From Chelativorans alearensis (GTDB lineage: Bacteria; Pseudomonadota; Alphaproteobacteria; Rhizobiales; Rhizobiaceae), in contig NZ_WQNI01000008.1 of assembly GCF_010993735.1 (NCBI RefSeq), positions 1 through 64,000 on the forward strand: a stretch of 64,000 nt of DNA. The letters are read 5' to 3'. The notes beneath the pieces are model-generated. The model was not told where the DNA came from, did not search any database, and was given only the letters and a program-made list of their open reading frames with translations. Shown piece by piece: positions 55,089-64,000 of the stretch. The translations under genes and the position numbers were made by a program. How positions within the stretch are numbered: the stretch's first letter is position 1; every line of letters begins with the position of its first letter.

Positions 55089-55209
55089 CTAGTGGTCTGA
55101 CCCAAACAGATGTACCCATCTGTTTGGAGAAGTCAGCCCACAAGCGATTAATCTGGTGGGGCGATTTGTCCTGACAGAGGGGTACTATCTGTCAGGATCG
55201 CACCATTAG
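55089..55209. repeat. REP-like double palindrome Y
   Basis: Palindrome 1: CCAAACAGATG (55102-55112), TACC, CATCTGTTTGG (55117-55127). Palindrome 2: TCCTGACAGA (55169-55178), nine bases, TCTGTCAGGA (55188-55197). Bounded by CTAGTGGTCTGACC on the left and CACCATTAG on the right. It fills the divergent promoter between DUF1285 and MoxR genes. The element at 26631-26672 combines one half of each palindrome. Confidence 0.75.
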
Positions 55210-55281
55210 GGTGGCAATGCTGCGTACGCTGAACCATGTATCGCAGACTGGGCCAGTTCGGCAAAGCGAGGAAAAAGCCGC

Positions 55282-56304
55282 ATGAGCATCATCGCCAGGG
55301 ACAGCCAGGCCGGCATCATCGGTGCCAGCGAGAAGGAAATGGTGGCGCAGGCCGAGACCGCCCTTGCCGACATCGCCCGCGTGCGCGAGGGCGTCGGCCG
55401 GGTGATCTTCGGCCAGGAGGTGGTGGTCGAGCGGGTGCTGGTGGCGCTCATGGCCGGCGGGCATGCGCTTCTGGTGGGCGTGCCGGGCCTCGCCAAGACC
55501 AAGCTGGTGGAGACGCTCGGCATCGTTCTGGGTCTCGACACCAGGCGCATCCAGTTCACGCCGGATCTGATGCCGTCCGACATCCTCGGCTCCGAGGTGA
55601 TGGAGCAGGACGAGAAGGGCCGCCGCGGCTTCCGCTTCCTGCCCGGGCCGATTTTCGCCCAGCTTCTGATGGCCGACGAGATCAACCGCGCGAGCCCGCG
55701 TACCCAGTCCGCGCTTCTGCAGTCCATGCAGGAATACCACGTGACGGTGACGGGCCGCCGCCACGACCTGCCCTCCCCCTTCCACGTGCTGGCCACCCAG
55801 AACCCGCTGGAGCAGGAGGGCACCTACCCGCTGCCGGAGGCCCAACTCGACCGCTTCCTGATGCAGGTCGACATCCTGTACCCGGAACTAGAAGCCGAAA
55901 AGCGCATTCTTCTGGAGACGACAGGCGTCGAGGAGGCGCGGCCGGAGAACGTGCTCGCGCCGGAAAGGCTGAAGGAAGTGCAGACGCTTATCCGCCGCAT
56001 GCCGGTGCCTGAAAGCGTGGTGGAGGCCATTCTGGCCCTGGTGCGCTCGGCCCGCCCCGGCCTCGGCCATCCCGAGACGGACCGGCACGTTGCCTGGGGA
56101 CCGGGCCCGCGCGCCAGCCAGGCGCTGACGCTGTGCGCCCGTGCCCGGGCACTCTATGACGGGCGGCTTGCCCCGTCGGTCGACGACGTGCGCGCGCTGG
56201 CCGAGCCGGTGCTGCAGCACCGCATGGCGCTCACCTTTGCCGCCCGTGCCGAGGGCATGAGCGTGCGCGACGTCATCGCCCGACTGGTCAAGGGGCTCGG
56301 CTGA
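55282..56304 (+). CDS. MoxR family AAA+ ATPase
   Basis: A 340-residue AAA+ protein. Walker A GVPGLAKTK (66-74), Walker B LLMADEINRASPRTQSALLQSMQE, sensor and arginine-finger regions follow (PLPEAQLDRFLMQV). MoxR ATPases act as chaperones for neighbouring vWA/DUF58 proteins. First of four genes in one operon with DUF58 and two large membrane proteins; 18 bp to the next gene. Confidence 0.94.
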   Translation: MSIIARDSQAGIIGASEKEMVAQAETALADIARVREGVGRVIFGQEVVVERVLVALMAGGHALLVGVPGLAKTKLVETLGIVLGLDTRRIQFTPDLMPSDILGSEVMEQDEKGRRGFRFLPGPIFAQLLMADEINRASPRTQSALLQSMQEYHVTVTGRRHDLPSPFHVLATQNPLEQEGTYPLPEAQLDRFLMQVDILYPELEAEKRILLETTGVEEARPENVLAPERLKEVQTLIRRMPVPESVVEAILALVRSARPGLGHPETDRHVAWGPGPRASQALTLCARARALYDGRLAPSVDDVRALAEPVLQHRMALTFAARAEGMSVRDVIARLVKGLG

Positions 56305-56322
56305 TGCAACGGCGGAAGGCTG

Positions 56323-57231
56323 ATGGCGCGGATCGGTGAAGTCACCACCCCGGTAGAGACCCGGGATGCGCTCGTGCGGGCACGCACACGGGCCGCGCTT
56401 GTGCCCGATCTGCTGGTGGAGGCGCGGCGGGTCGTCAACAATGTGATCGCCGGCTGGCACGGCAGGCGGCGGCGCGGCATCGGCGAGAATTTCTGGCAGT
56501 TCCGGCCCTATGTGGAGGGCGAGGCGGTGTCCCGCATCGACTGGCGCCGCTCGGCCCGCGAGGAAGACCACATCTATGTGCGCGACCGCGAATGGGAGGC
56601 CGCCCATACGGTTTGGCTGTGGGCCGACCGTTCGCCATCCATGCTATTCCGCTCGAGCCAGGCGGATGTCTCCAAGGAATCGCGGGCGCTGGTGCTGATC
56701 CTGGCTCTGGCCGAACTCCTGTCGCGCAGCGGCGAGCGCATCGCCTGGCCGGGGCTTTCCGATCCCTTCGCCGCGCGCAACGGGGCCGAGAGGCTGGCCC
56801 AGCATATCAGCCATGCCGAACCCGCCACCGGGCGCCCGGACCTGACGGTCGTCCGCCGCTTCTCCGATCTCGTCGTCGCCGGCGATTTTCTCGAAGCGCC
56901 GGAAGAGACCATGCGCTGGCTCGACCCGCTGGCGCGCGCCGGCGCCAGGGCGCATCTGATCGAGGTGGCCGACCCGGCGGAAGAGACCTTCCCCTATTCC
57001 GGCCGCACCGAGTTCCATGACCCCGAGACGGGCGAGCGGCTGATCGCCGGGCGTGCCGAGACGCTGGGCGAAGACTACCGCCGGCTCTATCTCGCACGGC
57101 GCGAGACGCTTGCCCGGTGGTGCAAGAAGCTCGGCTGGAGCTACACGGTGAACCATACGGACCGGCTGGCTTCCGAAGCGCTCATCCGCGTGCACACGGC
57201 GATGACGGCCGAAATGGATATCGGCCGATGA
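56323..57231 (+). CDS. DUF58 domain protein
   Basis: A 302-residue protein with ENFWQFRPYVEGEAVSRIDWRRSAREEDHIYVRDREWE, the DUF58 core, and a vWA-like part (LWADRSPSMLF, then AELLSRSGERIAW). The usual partner of MoxR ATPases. ATG at 56323 starts 18 bp after the MoxR stop; TGA overlaps the next ATG by 4 bp. Confidence 0.93.
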   Translation: MARIGEVTTPVETRDALVRARTRAALVPDLLVEARRVVNNVIAGWHGRRRRGIGENFWQFRPYVEGEAVSRIDWRRSAREEDHIYVRDREWEAAHTVWLWADRSPSMLFRSSQADVSKESRALVLILALAELLSRSGERIAWPGLSDPFAARNGAERLAQHISHAEPATGRPDLTVVRRFSDLVVAGDFLEAPEETMRWLDPLARAGARAHLIEVADPAEETFPYSGRTEFHDPETGERLIAGRAETLGEDYRRLYLARRETLARWCKKLGWSYTVNHTDRLASEALIRVHTAMTAEMDIGR

Positions 57232-60053
57232 ATTTCCTCCCCCTCTCCTTCGGCGCGCCGATGGTCCTGTGGGGCCTCCTCGCCCTGCCCATCATCTGGT
57301 GGCTCTTGCGGCTCACCCCGCCCAGGCCGCAGCAGGAGACCTTCCCGCCGCTCGCCATCCTGGCGCGTATCGTGAAGAGGGAGGAGACGCCGCACCAGAG
57401 CCCATGGTGGCTGACGCTTCTGCGGCTGGCGCTTGCGGCCCTCGTCATCCTGGCGCTCGCCGCCCCCGTCTTCAACCCGCGCGAGAAGATCGCCGTGGGC
57501 GGCCAGGCGCTTGCCATCGTGATGGACAACGGCTGGTCGAGCGCGCCCGACTGGGAGCGACGCGTGGCCACGGCGACGCGGCTCATCAACGACGCCAAGG
57601 AAAGCAGCGTGCCGGTGATCGTGGCGCTGACGGCGGAAAAGCCGGCGCAGGACATCGGCCCCTTCGACGCCGACACGGCCATCGAGCGGCTGAACGCGGC
57701 CGAGCCCCGGCCCGTGCCGACGGATCGGCCGGCAACCTATGCCCGCGTCGCCGGTGCGCTTGCCGATATGCCCGGCGCGACCTTAGCCGTGCTGGCGGAC
57801 GGGCTCGCCGGGCCCGACGACGAGGCGGCGTTCGAGACGCTGTTTTCCGCCGAGCTTTCCGATGTTCTCTGGGTGACGCCGGACCGGCTGCCGACCGTAG
57901 CGCTCGCCGACGGCGCCAACGAGCCGGAGCGCTTTGTCGTGACGGCGGTGCGGCGCCAGGACGAGACGGGGCCGCACCAGGCGGTCGCCTACGCTTCCGA
58001 CGAGCGCGGGCGCCGGATCGCCGAGACAACGATCACCTTCGGCCCCGGCGAGGCGCGGGCCAGTGGAGAGATGCGCGTTCCCTTCGAACTGCGCAACGAC
58101 TTCGCCTCCATCGGCCTTGCCGGCGAGAGCCATGCCGGGGCGCTGCGTATGCTCGATGAGAACGCGCGCCGCCGGCGCGTCGGGCTTCTGTCGCAGCACG
58201 AGGCGGACCAGGCACAGCCGCTGCTCTCGCCGCTCTATTACATCGAGCGCGCGCTCGGCCCCTATGCCGACCTCATCCGGCCCTCCAACCCGGAATTGAC
58301 CGAGGCCATCCCGCAGCTTCTGGAGCAGAAGCCGGCGGCGATCGTCATGGCCGATGTCGGCACCCTGCCGGATTCGGCGCGCGAGGCGCTGGTCGAATGG
58401 ATGCACGAGGGGGGCACGCTGATCCGCTTCGCCGGGCCGCGGCTGGCAGCGGCAGAGCATGACGAAGAGCTGCTGCCCGTGCGGCTGCGCGCCGGCGAGC
58501 GCTCGCTGGGCGGGGCGTTGTCGTGGTCCGAGCCGCAGCCGGTGGACGAGTTTCCCGCAGGCGGCCCCTTCTCCGACCTGACGCCGCCGCGCGACGTGGC
58601 GGTGACCCGCCAGGTGCTGGCCGAGCCGTCTGCCGACATCGTCGAGCGCACCTGGGCCAATCTCGCCGACGGCACACCGCTGGTGACCGGCGCGGGGCGC
58701 GGGGACGGCCGCGTCATCCTGTTCCACGTTACGCCGGAGGCCACATGGTCGAGCCTGCCGATCTCCGGAAGCTTCGTCGAGATGCTGCGGCGCATCGTGC
58801 AGCTTTCGCGCAACCAGGGAAGCCTCGCCGCCGACCAAGAGGAACAGAGCGGGCGGCTGCCGCCTTACCGCATGATCTCGGCCACCGGCACGCTGGTGCC
58901 GCCCGGACCCGAGGCCGAGCCGCTGCAGCCCACCGGCGATACTCCGGTCACACTTGCCAATCCGCCGGGGCTCTACGGCTCGGAAGAAGGCGTGGTGGCG
59001 CACAACCTTCTGGCGCCGAACGCGCAACTCACCGCCCTTTCCCGCCCCACCGCGCCGGTGACGATGAGCGAGGCACGTTACGCCTTCGACCAGTCGCAGC
59101 CGCTCAAGGGGCCGCTGATGGCGGCGGCGCTGGCGCTTCTGGCGCTCGACACGCTGGCCGTGCTGTGGCTGGGCGGCCTGCTGCAGCGGCGCCCGACGCG
59201 CCGCGCCGCCTCCGCCGCCTCTGTGCTGCTTGGCGCCGCGCTCGTGCTTTCCCTGCTGGTCCCTGAAGGGGCTCTGGCGCAGGACGACCCGCAAGTGGGC
59301 GACGTGGAGGCGATCGAGGCCACATCAGCCACCCGCATCGCCTATGTCAGGACCGGCATCTCCTCGGTCGACGCCATCAGCCGCGCCGGCGTTCTGGGCC
59401 TGTCGCGCTTCCTGGCCGAGAAGACGGCGCTGGAGCCCGGCGCGCCGGCGGGCCTCGACATCGCTACCGACGAACTCTCCTTCTACCCGCTTATCTACTG
59501 GCCTATCGACCCCAGTGCCGAGATGCCTTCCGAGGCCGCCATCGCGCGCATCGACGCCTATATGCAGCAGGGCGGCACGGTACTCTTCGACACGCGCGAC
59601 CAGTATTCCTCGGGCTTCGGCTCCTCCGGTTCTGTGAGCCCGGAGACGCAGCGGCTGCGCGACATCCTTTCCGGCCTCAACGTGCCGCCGCTGGAGCCGG
59701 TGCCGGACGACCACGTGCTGACCAAGGCGTTCTACATCCTGTCGGAGTTTCCCGGCCGCTACCGCGGCAGCGACTTGTGGGTGGAGGCCTCGGCCGACGC
59801 CGAGAGCCGCGCCGACCGGCCCGTGCGCACGGGCGACGGCGTGTCCCCCATCATGATCACGGCCAACGACCTTGCCGGCGCATGGGCCGTGGGCTCGAAC
59901 GGCGAGCCGCTGCTGCCCACCGTGCCGTCGGACCCGATACAGCGCACCTACGCGCTGCGGGCGGGCGTGAACATCATGATGTATATGCTGACCGGGAACT
60001 ATAAATCGGACCAGGTGCACGTGCCTGTCCTGCTCGAACGGCTGGGCCAATGA
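57228..60053 (+). CDS. DUF4159 domain membrane protein with BatA-like N-terminus
   Basis: A 941-residue protein. The first 80 residues hold a BatA-type N-terminal domain with two helices (LPLSFGAPMVLWGLLALPIIWWLL; WLTLLRLALAALVILALAAPVF). A vWA-like and a class I glutamine-amidotransferase-like region follow (about 90-620). Two more helices lie near 625-680 (LMAAALALLALDTLAVLWLGG). The C-terminal about 230 residues are DUF4159 (RIAYVRTGISSVDAISRAGVLGLSRFLAE, then DTRDQYSSGF). Function unproven, probably envelope-related. Overlaps both neighbours by 4 bp. Confidence 0.9.
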   Translation: MNFLPLSFGAPMVLWGLLALPIIWWLLRLTPPRPQQETFPPLAILARIVKREETPHQSPWWLTLLRLALAALVILALAAPVFNPREKIAVGGQALAIVMDNGWSSAPDWERRVATATRLINDAKESSVPVIVALTAEKPAQDIGPFDADTAIERLNAAEPRPVPTDRPATYARVAGALADMPGATLAVLADGLAGPDDEAAFETLFSAELSDVLWVTPDRLPTVALADGANEPERFVVTAVRRQDETGPHQAVAYASDERGRRIAETTITFGPGEARASGEMRVPFELRNDFASIGLAGESHAGALRMLDENARRRRVGLLSQHEADQAQPLLSPLYYIERALGPYADLIRPSNPELTEAIPQLLEQKPAAIVMADVGTLPDSAREALVEWMHEGGTLIRFAGPRLAAAEHDEELLPVRLRAGERSLGGALSWSEPQPVDEFPAGGPFSDLTPPRDVAVTRQVLAEPSADIVERTWANLADGTPLVTGAGRGDGRVILFHVTPEATWSSLPISGSFVEMLRRIVQLSRNQGSLAADQEEQSGRLPPYRMISATGTLVPPGPEAEPLQPTGDTPVTLANPPGLYGSEEGVVAHNLLAPNAQLTALSRPTAPVTMSEARYAFDQSQPLKGPLMAAALALLALDTLAVLWLGGLLQRRPTRRAASAASVLLGAALVLSLLVPEGALAQDDPQVGDVEAIEATSATRIAYVRTGISSVDAISRAGVLGLSRFLAEKTALEPGAPAGLDIATDELSFYPLIYWPIDPSAEMPSEAAIARIDAYMQQGGTVLFDTRDQYSSGFGSSGSVSPETQRLRDILSGLNVPPLEPVPDDHVLTKAFYILSEFPGRYRGSDLWVEASADAESRADRPVRTGDGVSPIMITANDLAGAWAVGSNGEPLLPTVPSDPIQRTYALRAGVNIMMYMLTGNYKSDQVHVPVLLERLGQ

Positions 60054-62125
60054 TGAACTGGTCCCTGAGCTTCGATCCGCTGTTTTCCTGGGGTGTTCTG
60101 GCGCTTCTCGTCATCCCGCTCGCCTGCCTGATGGCGCTCAGCCTGTTCGTTGGCCGGCGCGGCGCGCTGCTTCGCCTGGCCGCGCTTGTCGCTCTGGCGC
60201 TGGCGCTCCTCAATCCCGTGCTCCTGGAGGAGGAGCGGGACCCGCTCAAGAGCGTCGTCGCCCTGGTGATCGACGAAAGCCAGAGCCAGAACATCGGCGA
60301 CAGGAGCGAAACGACGCGGCAGGCGGCACAGGCGCTGGCGGAGCGGCTGGAGCGCTTCGACCAGTTCGAGGTGCGCATGGTCGAGGCCGGCCGCAGCGAG
60401 GCCGTCGACGAGAACACCGAGACCCGTCTCTTCGATGCGCTGGAGGGCGCGCTGCGCGATGTGCCGCCCTCGCGCGTGGCGGGCTCCCTCATGATCACCG
60501 ACGGCCAGGTGCACGACGCGCCGGCCAATGCCTCGGGCCTTGCCGGACCGCTGCACGCGCTGATCACCGGCCGGGCGGGCGAGCGCGACCGGCGCATCCG
60601 CTTCGAGCGCGCGCCGCGCTTCGGCATCGTCGGCCAGCCCCTGGAAATGAGCTATCGCGTCATCGACACCGAGGGCGAGACCGGCCAGGTGGAGGTCGAG
60701 GTTCTCGTCAATGGCGAACTGGCGCTGGTCGAGCAGGCGACGATCGGCCAGGAAATGCCACTGGAAGTCACCGTTCCCACCGCCGGGCGCAACATCGTGG
60801 AACTCAGGATCCCGGTAGAAGAGGGCGAGATCACGGAGACAAACAACCGCGCCGTCGCCCTGATCGACGGCATCCGCGAAAACCTGCGCGTGCTGCTCGT
60901 CTCCGGCGAGCCGCATTCGGGCGAGCGGACCTGGCGCAACCTCTTGAAGTCCGACGCTTCCGTCGACCTCGTCCACTTCACCATCCTGCGCCCGCCGGAG
61001 AAGCAGGACGGCACGCCGATCAACGAACTGTCGCTGATCGCCTTCCCGACACGCGAGCTGTTCGTCGAAAGGATCGAGGACTTCGACCTCATCATATTCG
61101 ACCGCTACCAGCACCGCGACGTGCTGCCGATCCTCTATTACGACTACATCGCCGAGTATGTGGAGAACGGCGGGGCGCTTCTGATCGCCGCCGGGCCGGA
61201 GTTCGCGGGCGACCAGTCGATCGCCCACACGCCGCTGATCTCGGCACTGCCGGCGCTGCCCAGCGGCGAGGTGATGGAGGCCGGCTTCTACCCTCGTCTG
61301 ACGGACACGGGTGCCCGCCATCCCGTCACACGCGGCCTCGACGGCTCGGCCTCCGAGCCGCCCGGCTGGAGCCGCTGGTTTCGCGCCGTCGGCATCGGCG
61401 AGACGGACGGCCAGGTGGTGATGCAAGGGCCGGGCGAAGCGCCGCTTCTCCTGCTGGCGCGCCGCGGCGAGGGCCGGGTCGGCATGTTCCTGTCCGACCA
61501 GGGCTGGCTGTGGGCGCGCGGCTTCGAGGGCGGCGGCCCCTACGTCTCGCTCTATCGCCGCATCGCCCACTGGCTGATGAAGGAGCCGGACCTTGAAGAA
61601 GAGCGCCTGACGGCGGCCGGCCGCGGCATGCGGCTCGAGATCACCCGCCAGTCCATGGAGGAGGAGGTGGGCACGGCCACGGTGACCGCCCCTTCGGGCG
61701 AGACGCGCCAGGTGCCGCTGACGGCCGGCGAGCCCGGCCTGTTCCGCGGCACGCTGGAGGCCGACGAGATCGGCCTCTACCAGGTCGAGAACGGGGATCT
61801 GTCGGCGCTTGCCCATGTCGGCCCGGTCAACGCGCCGGAGTTCGCGAATACGGTGTCGACGGAAGAGGTGCTGGCACCGGTGGCAGAAGTGACCGGCGGC
61901 AGCGTGCGCCGGCTGGAAGGCGGCATGGGCGGCCCCGCCCTTCCCAACATCGTGCCTGTGCGCAGCAACGCCACCACGGCGGCCGGGCGCGACTGGATCG
62001 GCCTCCGGAGCACCAACGACAGCGTCTTGCAATCCATCAGGCGCGTGCCGCTGTTCGCCGGCTTCCTGGGCCTCGGGCTGCTGCTACTGGCGCTGGGTGC
62101 GATGTGGTACCGCGAGGGGCGGTGA
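60050..62125 (+). CDS. large membrane protein with GATase-like domain
   Basis: A 691-residue protein. Two helices at the N-terminus (about 14-33 and 40-57), a vWA-like region beginning VVALVIDESQSQNIG, a large periplasmic part with a GATase-like fold (NLRVLLVSGEPHSGERTW, DLIIFDRYQHRDVLPILYYDYIAEYVENGGALLIAAGPEF), and a C-terminal helix (about 664-685) ending MWYREGR. It is the last of the four-gene MoxR operon. No catalytic Cys is visible, so it may be a binding protein rather than an enzyme. Confidence 0.88.
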   Translation: MMNWSLSFDPLFSWGVLALLVIPLACLMALSLFVGRRGALLRLAALVALALALLNPVLLEEERDPLKSVVALVIDESQSQNIGDRSETTRQAAQALAERLERFDQFEVRMVEAGRSEAVDENTETRLFDALEGALRDVPPSRVAGSLMITDGQVHDAPANASGLAGPLHALITGRAGERDRRIRFERAPRFGIVGQPLEMSYRVIDTEGETGQVEVEVLVNGELALVEQATIGQEMPLEVTVPTAGRNIVELRIPVEEGEITETNNRAVALIDGIRENLRVLLVSGEPHSGERTWRNLLKSDASVDLVHFTILRPPEKQDGTPINELSLIAFPTRELFVERIEDFDLIIFDRYQHRDVLPILYYDYIAEYVENGGALLIAAGPEFAGDQSIAHTPLISALPALPSGEVMEAGFYPRLTDTGARHPVTRGLDGSASEPPGWSRWFRAVGIGETDGQVVMQGPGEAPLLLLARRGEGRVGMFLSDQGWLWARGFEGGGPYVSLYRRIAHWLMKEPDLEEERLTAAGRGMRLEITRQSMEEEVGTATVTAPSGETRQVPLTAGEPGLFRGTLEADEIGLYQVENGDLSALAHVGPVNAPEFANTVSTEEVLAPVAEVTGGSVRRLEGGMGGPALPNIVPVRSNATTAAGRDWIGLRSTNDSVLQSIRRVPLFAGFLGLGLLLLALGAMWYREGR

Positions 62126-62218
62126 GGCAGGAGCTCGCCCCGCCCCAGCCATATTTCAATCACGTTTTATCGCTACGTATCGTTTTATTGCTTATACCAT
62201 TGATTTAAATAATTATTC

Positions 62219-63199
62219 ATGGGGACAAAAATGCATATTCCGACATCTTCGGGTGCCGTCGCCGCCATTCTCGCAACGCTCTGCGGTTCCGCTTTTGCAG
62301 ATACCGGAGCGGCGCCGGCGAACTTTCTTTATACGAGTTCCGGAAGCCTCGAAGGGCTGCAGGCCGTTCTGGAGCGGCCGGATATCGACGGCGTTCAGAT
62401 CGTCTATAGCTGGAAGTCGCTCGAGCCCGGCATAGGGCAATATGACTTTTCGGCGATCGAGCGGGACCTCGCGACCGCCGAAAAGCTGGGCAAGAAGCTT
62501 TTCATCCAGGTGCAGGACCGCTTCTTTTCGCCCAAGGCGAGGAATGTGCCTGCCTATCTGACGAGCGAACCGCAATATGGCGGCGGTCTCGTGGCCCAGG
62601 TCGACAATGCCGGCGAGGGAGAACCGGTCGGTCACGGCTGGGCGGCCATGCAATGGAACGATGCCGTGCGCGGCCGTTTTCAGGCGCTCATCGAAGCCCT
62701 GGCCGAAAAATTCGACGGTAGGGTGTTCGGCATAAACCTGCCCGAGACCGCCGTCGACATCGACATGGAAGGCGACCGCACCGGCTTTACCTGCGACGCC
62801 TATTTCGAGGCGGAGATGGATAACCTGGCCGCGGCCCAGGCGGCCTTCACCGAATCGCACGTCGTGCAGTATGTGAACTTCTGGCCCTGCGAGTGGGCGA
62901 ACGACCACGATTACATGGGGCGCCTGTTCGAATACGCGGCCGATCACGGTGTCGGCCTCGGCGGCCCCGACATCGTTCCCTACCGCAAGGGGCAGATGAA
63001 GAACGCTTATCCGTTTTTTAATCGGTACAAGGGGAAGCTCGGCCTGGTGGCAATGGCGGTGCAGGAACCCACCTTGACCTACACGAACCCGAAGACCGGC
63101 AGGCCGTTCACGAAAGACGAGTTCGTTGGCTTCGCTTCCGACTATCTGGGGGTCGACGTCATCTTCTGGAGCGCGGAATCGCCATGGCTGAAGGGCTGA
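62219..63199 (+). CDS. secreted TIM-barrel-like protein (glycosidase-like)
   Basis: A 326-residue protein with a signal peptide (hydrophobic core in GAVAAILATLCGSAFA, site before DTG). The mature part has IDGVQIVYSWKSLEPGIGQYDFSAIERDL, as in beta-galactosidase-type barrels, then KKLFIQVQDRFF, GRVFGINLPETAVDI with a possible acid residue, and a barrel-like end. The exact glycoside hydrolase family is not recognised. ATG at 62219 keeps a Lys in the signal; ATG at 62231 has a better ribosome site (GGGGA). Upstream DNA is AT-rich. Confidence 0.7.
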   Translation: MGTKMHIPTSSGAVAAILATLCGSAFADTGAAPANFLYTSSGSLEGLQAVLERPDIDGVQIVYSWKSLEPGIGQYDFSAIERDLATAEKLGKKLFIQVQDRFFSPKARNVPAYLTSEPQYGGGLVAQVDNAGEGEPVGHGWAAMQWNDAVRGRFQALIEALAEKFDGRVFGINLPETAVDIDMEGDRTGFTCDAYFEAEMDNLAAAQAAFTESHVVQYVNFWPCEWANDHDYMGRLFEYAADHGVGLGGPDIVPYRKGQMKNAYPFFNRYKGKLGLVAMAVQEPTLTYTNPKTGRPFTKDEFVGFASDYLGVDVIFWSAESPWLKG

Positions 63200-63285
63200 C
63201 CGTCAGCGGAAGCCCATTCCTTGCTTCTCCCATCGGACCGCCGGGCGCTGGCCCGGCGGCAAGGAGTGTGATCTGGAATCTCCGC

Positions 63286-63390
63286 TAGACCAGTTCATCG
63301 TTTCACGATGCCGATGAACTGGTCTAACTCTTTGTTTTGTCGCAATTCCGCACGGAAAACCGGTTCCCACTTTTCCTGGAATTGCTTTAG
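63286..63390. repeat. two-hairpin intergenic repeat, copy 4
   Basis: Hairpin A: TAGACCAGTTCATCG (63286-63300) with CGATGAACTGGTCTA (63312-63326), 15 perfect pairs. Linker ACTCTTTGTTTT. Hairpin B: GCAATTCC (63342-63349) with GGAATTGC (63378-63385), inner GGAAAA/TTTTCC. The right edge includes the GNAT stop codon (63387-63389 on the minus strand). Confidence 0.9.
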
Positions 63391-63899
63391 TCGGCAGCCA
63401 GCGCGGCGTGCGTCACCGCGCCCGAAAGGGCCGCCAGTGCGCCCTCTTTCAGTTCCACCGCCAGGAGGCGGTTGGGATCGACCGGGCGCGGCATGCGCAG
63501 TTGGCCGGGTGGAATGCGCTTGAAGCCGAGCGGGCCGTAGTAGGGTTCGTCGCCCACCAGCACCACCACCGCGGCGCCCGCCTCGCCCGCCGCCTCCACC
63601 GCGATCTTCACCAGCTTCTTGCCGATGCCCTTGTTCTTGTAGACGGGGCGCACGGCAAGCGGCCCGAGAAGCAGCGCCCTGCCCTTTCCCGCCGCGATGC
63701 GCGTCAACCGCACCGAGGCGACGACATGGCCCGCGTTGAGGGCGACGAAGGATAACGCGCGCTCATGCGGCCCGCCTTCGCGGATCTTGTAGGCAGCGCG
63801 CGTGAAGCGGCCGGGGCCGAAGGCCTCGGCGTTGATGTGCTCTATTTCGGCGTCGTGCGCCGGGTCTTCCGGCAGAAAGGCGATGTCGGCAAGGGACAT
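63387..63899 (-). CDS. GNAT family N-acetyltransferase (YhbS-like)
   Basis: A 170-residue acetyltransferase. ALSFVALNAGHVVASVRLTRI, then LLGPLAVRPVYKNKGIGKKLVKIAVEAA with the acetyl-CoA R/Q-x-x-G-x-G/A loop (KNKGIGK), and VVLVGDEPYYGPLGFKRIPPG. These match the YhbS group. ATG at 63899 gives normal length; a TTG at 63953 is an upstream alternative. The stop codon is inside the repeat. Confidence 0.9.
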   Translation of the reverse strand: MSLADIAFLPEDPAHDAEIEHINAEAFGPGRFTRAAYKIREGGPHERALSFVALNAGHVVASVRLTRIAAGKGRALLLGPLAVRPVYKNKGIGKKLVKIAVEAAGEAGAAVVVLVGDEPYYGPLGFKRIPPGQLRMPRPVDPNRLLAVELKEGALAALSGAVTHAALAAD

Positions 63900-64000
63900 G
63901 GAGAGATTTTCCGGTGATAGGACAGGGATATGCGGCGTCAGGCGCACCCGCAAAGGCGCGTCAGCCCTATCGTCGTCGCTGCACCGGAAAGAGAACCATT

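Noticed and set aside
59999-62032. Very long open frame on the minus strand opposite the GATase-like membrane protein
   Set aside because: It is a high-GC shadow: no ribosome site, His/Arg/Gln-rich composition, no motif, and the plus strand has helices and domain motifs.

Overview
The window is high-GC DNA that looks like a chromosomal segment of an alphaproteobacterium of the Hyphomicrobiales (Rhizobiales), probably near Phyllobacteriaceae. The clues are the order petA-petB-petC, the lgt/MidA-like/pgeF cluster, a PetP/PetR-like pair behind ilvE, BA14K, SPW, DUF6665 and DUF1285 proteins, and rhizobial-type intergenic palindromes. Genus and species cannot be fixed from the sequence alone. No tRNA, rRNA, CRISPR array, prophage or intact insertion sequence was recognised.

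Layout. 1-2.1 kb: a DUF2239 gene tail, then an AT-richer islet with two unrecognised membrane proteins. 2.2-6.4 kb: YciI/TetR pair, a small exported protein, a TIGR04325-type methyltransferase, and an Lrp-type regulator divergent from an EamA exporter. 6.4-9.3 kb: a complete polar amino-acid ABC uptake operon. 9.6-15.4 kb: NIPSNAP protein, ABC exporter, two cold-shock proteins, an acidic tandem-repeat protein and a BA14K protein. 15.5-25.5 kb: glyoxalase-II-like hydrolase, ilvE, MarR plus OmpR-type regulators, SPW protein, MFS carrier, EnvZ-type kinase, GFA, DUF2380, CsaA-like, YbjN and UbiK proteins. 25.8-31.3 kb: lgt, MidA-like methyltransferase, a toxin-antitoxin (TA) module, pgeF, M24 peptidase and a lipoprotein. 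31.3-38.9 kb: an AT-rich ComF-like phosphoribosyltransferase, prs, DUF488, rplY, pth, a second TA module, ychF, two MaoC hydratases and apt. 39.1-45.8 kb: the cytochrome bc1 operon, DUF6665, cupin, LysE exporter, a BrnT module, hemF and trmL. 46-54 kb: a pair of ABC half-exporters, a RelE/ParE module and a LysR regulator. 52.5-62.1 kb: CCA-adding enzyme/NUDIX/DUF1285 operon divergent from a MoxR-DUF58-DUF4159-membrane protein operon. 62.2-64 kb: a secreted barrel-like protein and a GNAT acetyltransferase.

How it works together. Most genes are housekeeping: respiration (petABC), haem (hemF), nucleotides (prs, apt), translation (rplY, pth, ychF, trmL, CCA enzyme), envelope (lgt, pgeF, MoxR operon), plus transporters with their own regulators. 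Four small TA modules and several families of palindromic repeats have been inserted between otherwise conserved neighbours. The most distinctive observations are a two-hairpin intergenic repeat present four times whose first hairpin covaries while its base pairing is kept; repeat edges that supply the stop codons of lgt, petC and the GNAT gene; the 39-residue tandem-repeat protein; and an AT-rich phosphoribosyltransferase beside prs.
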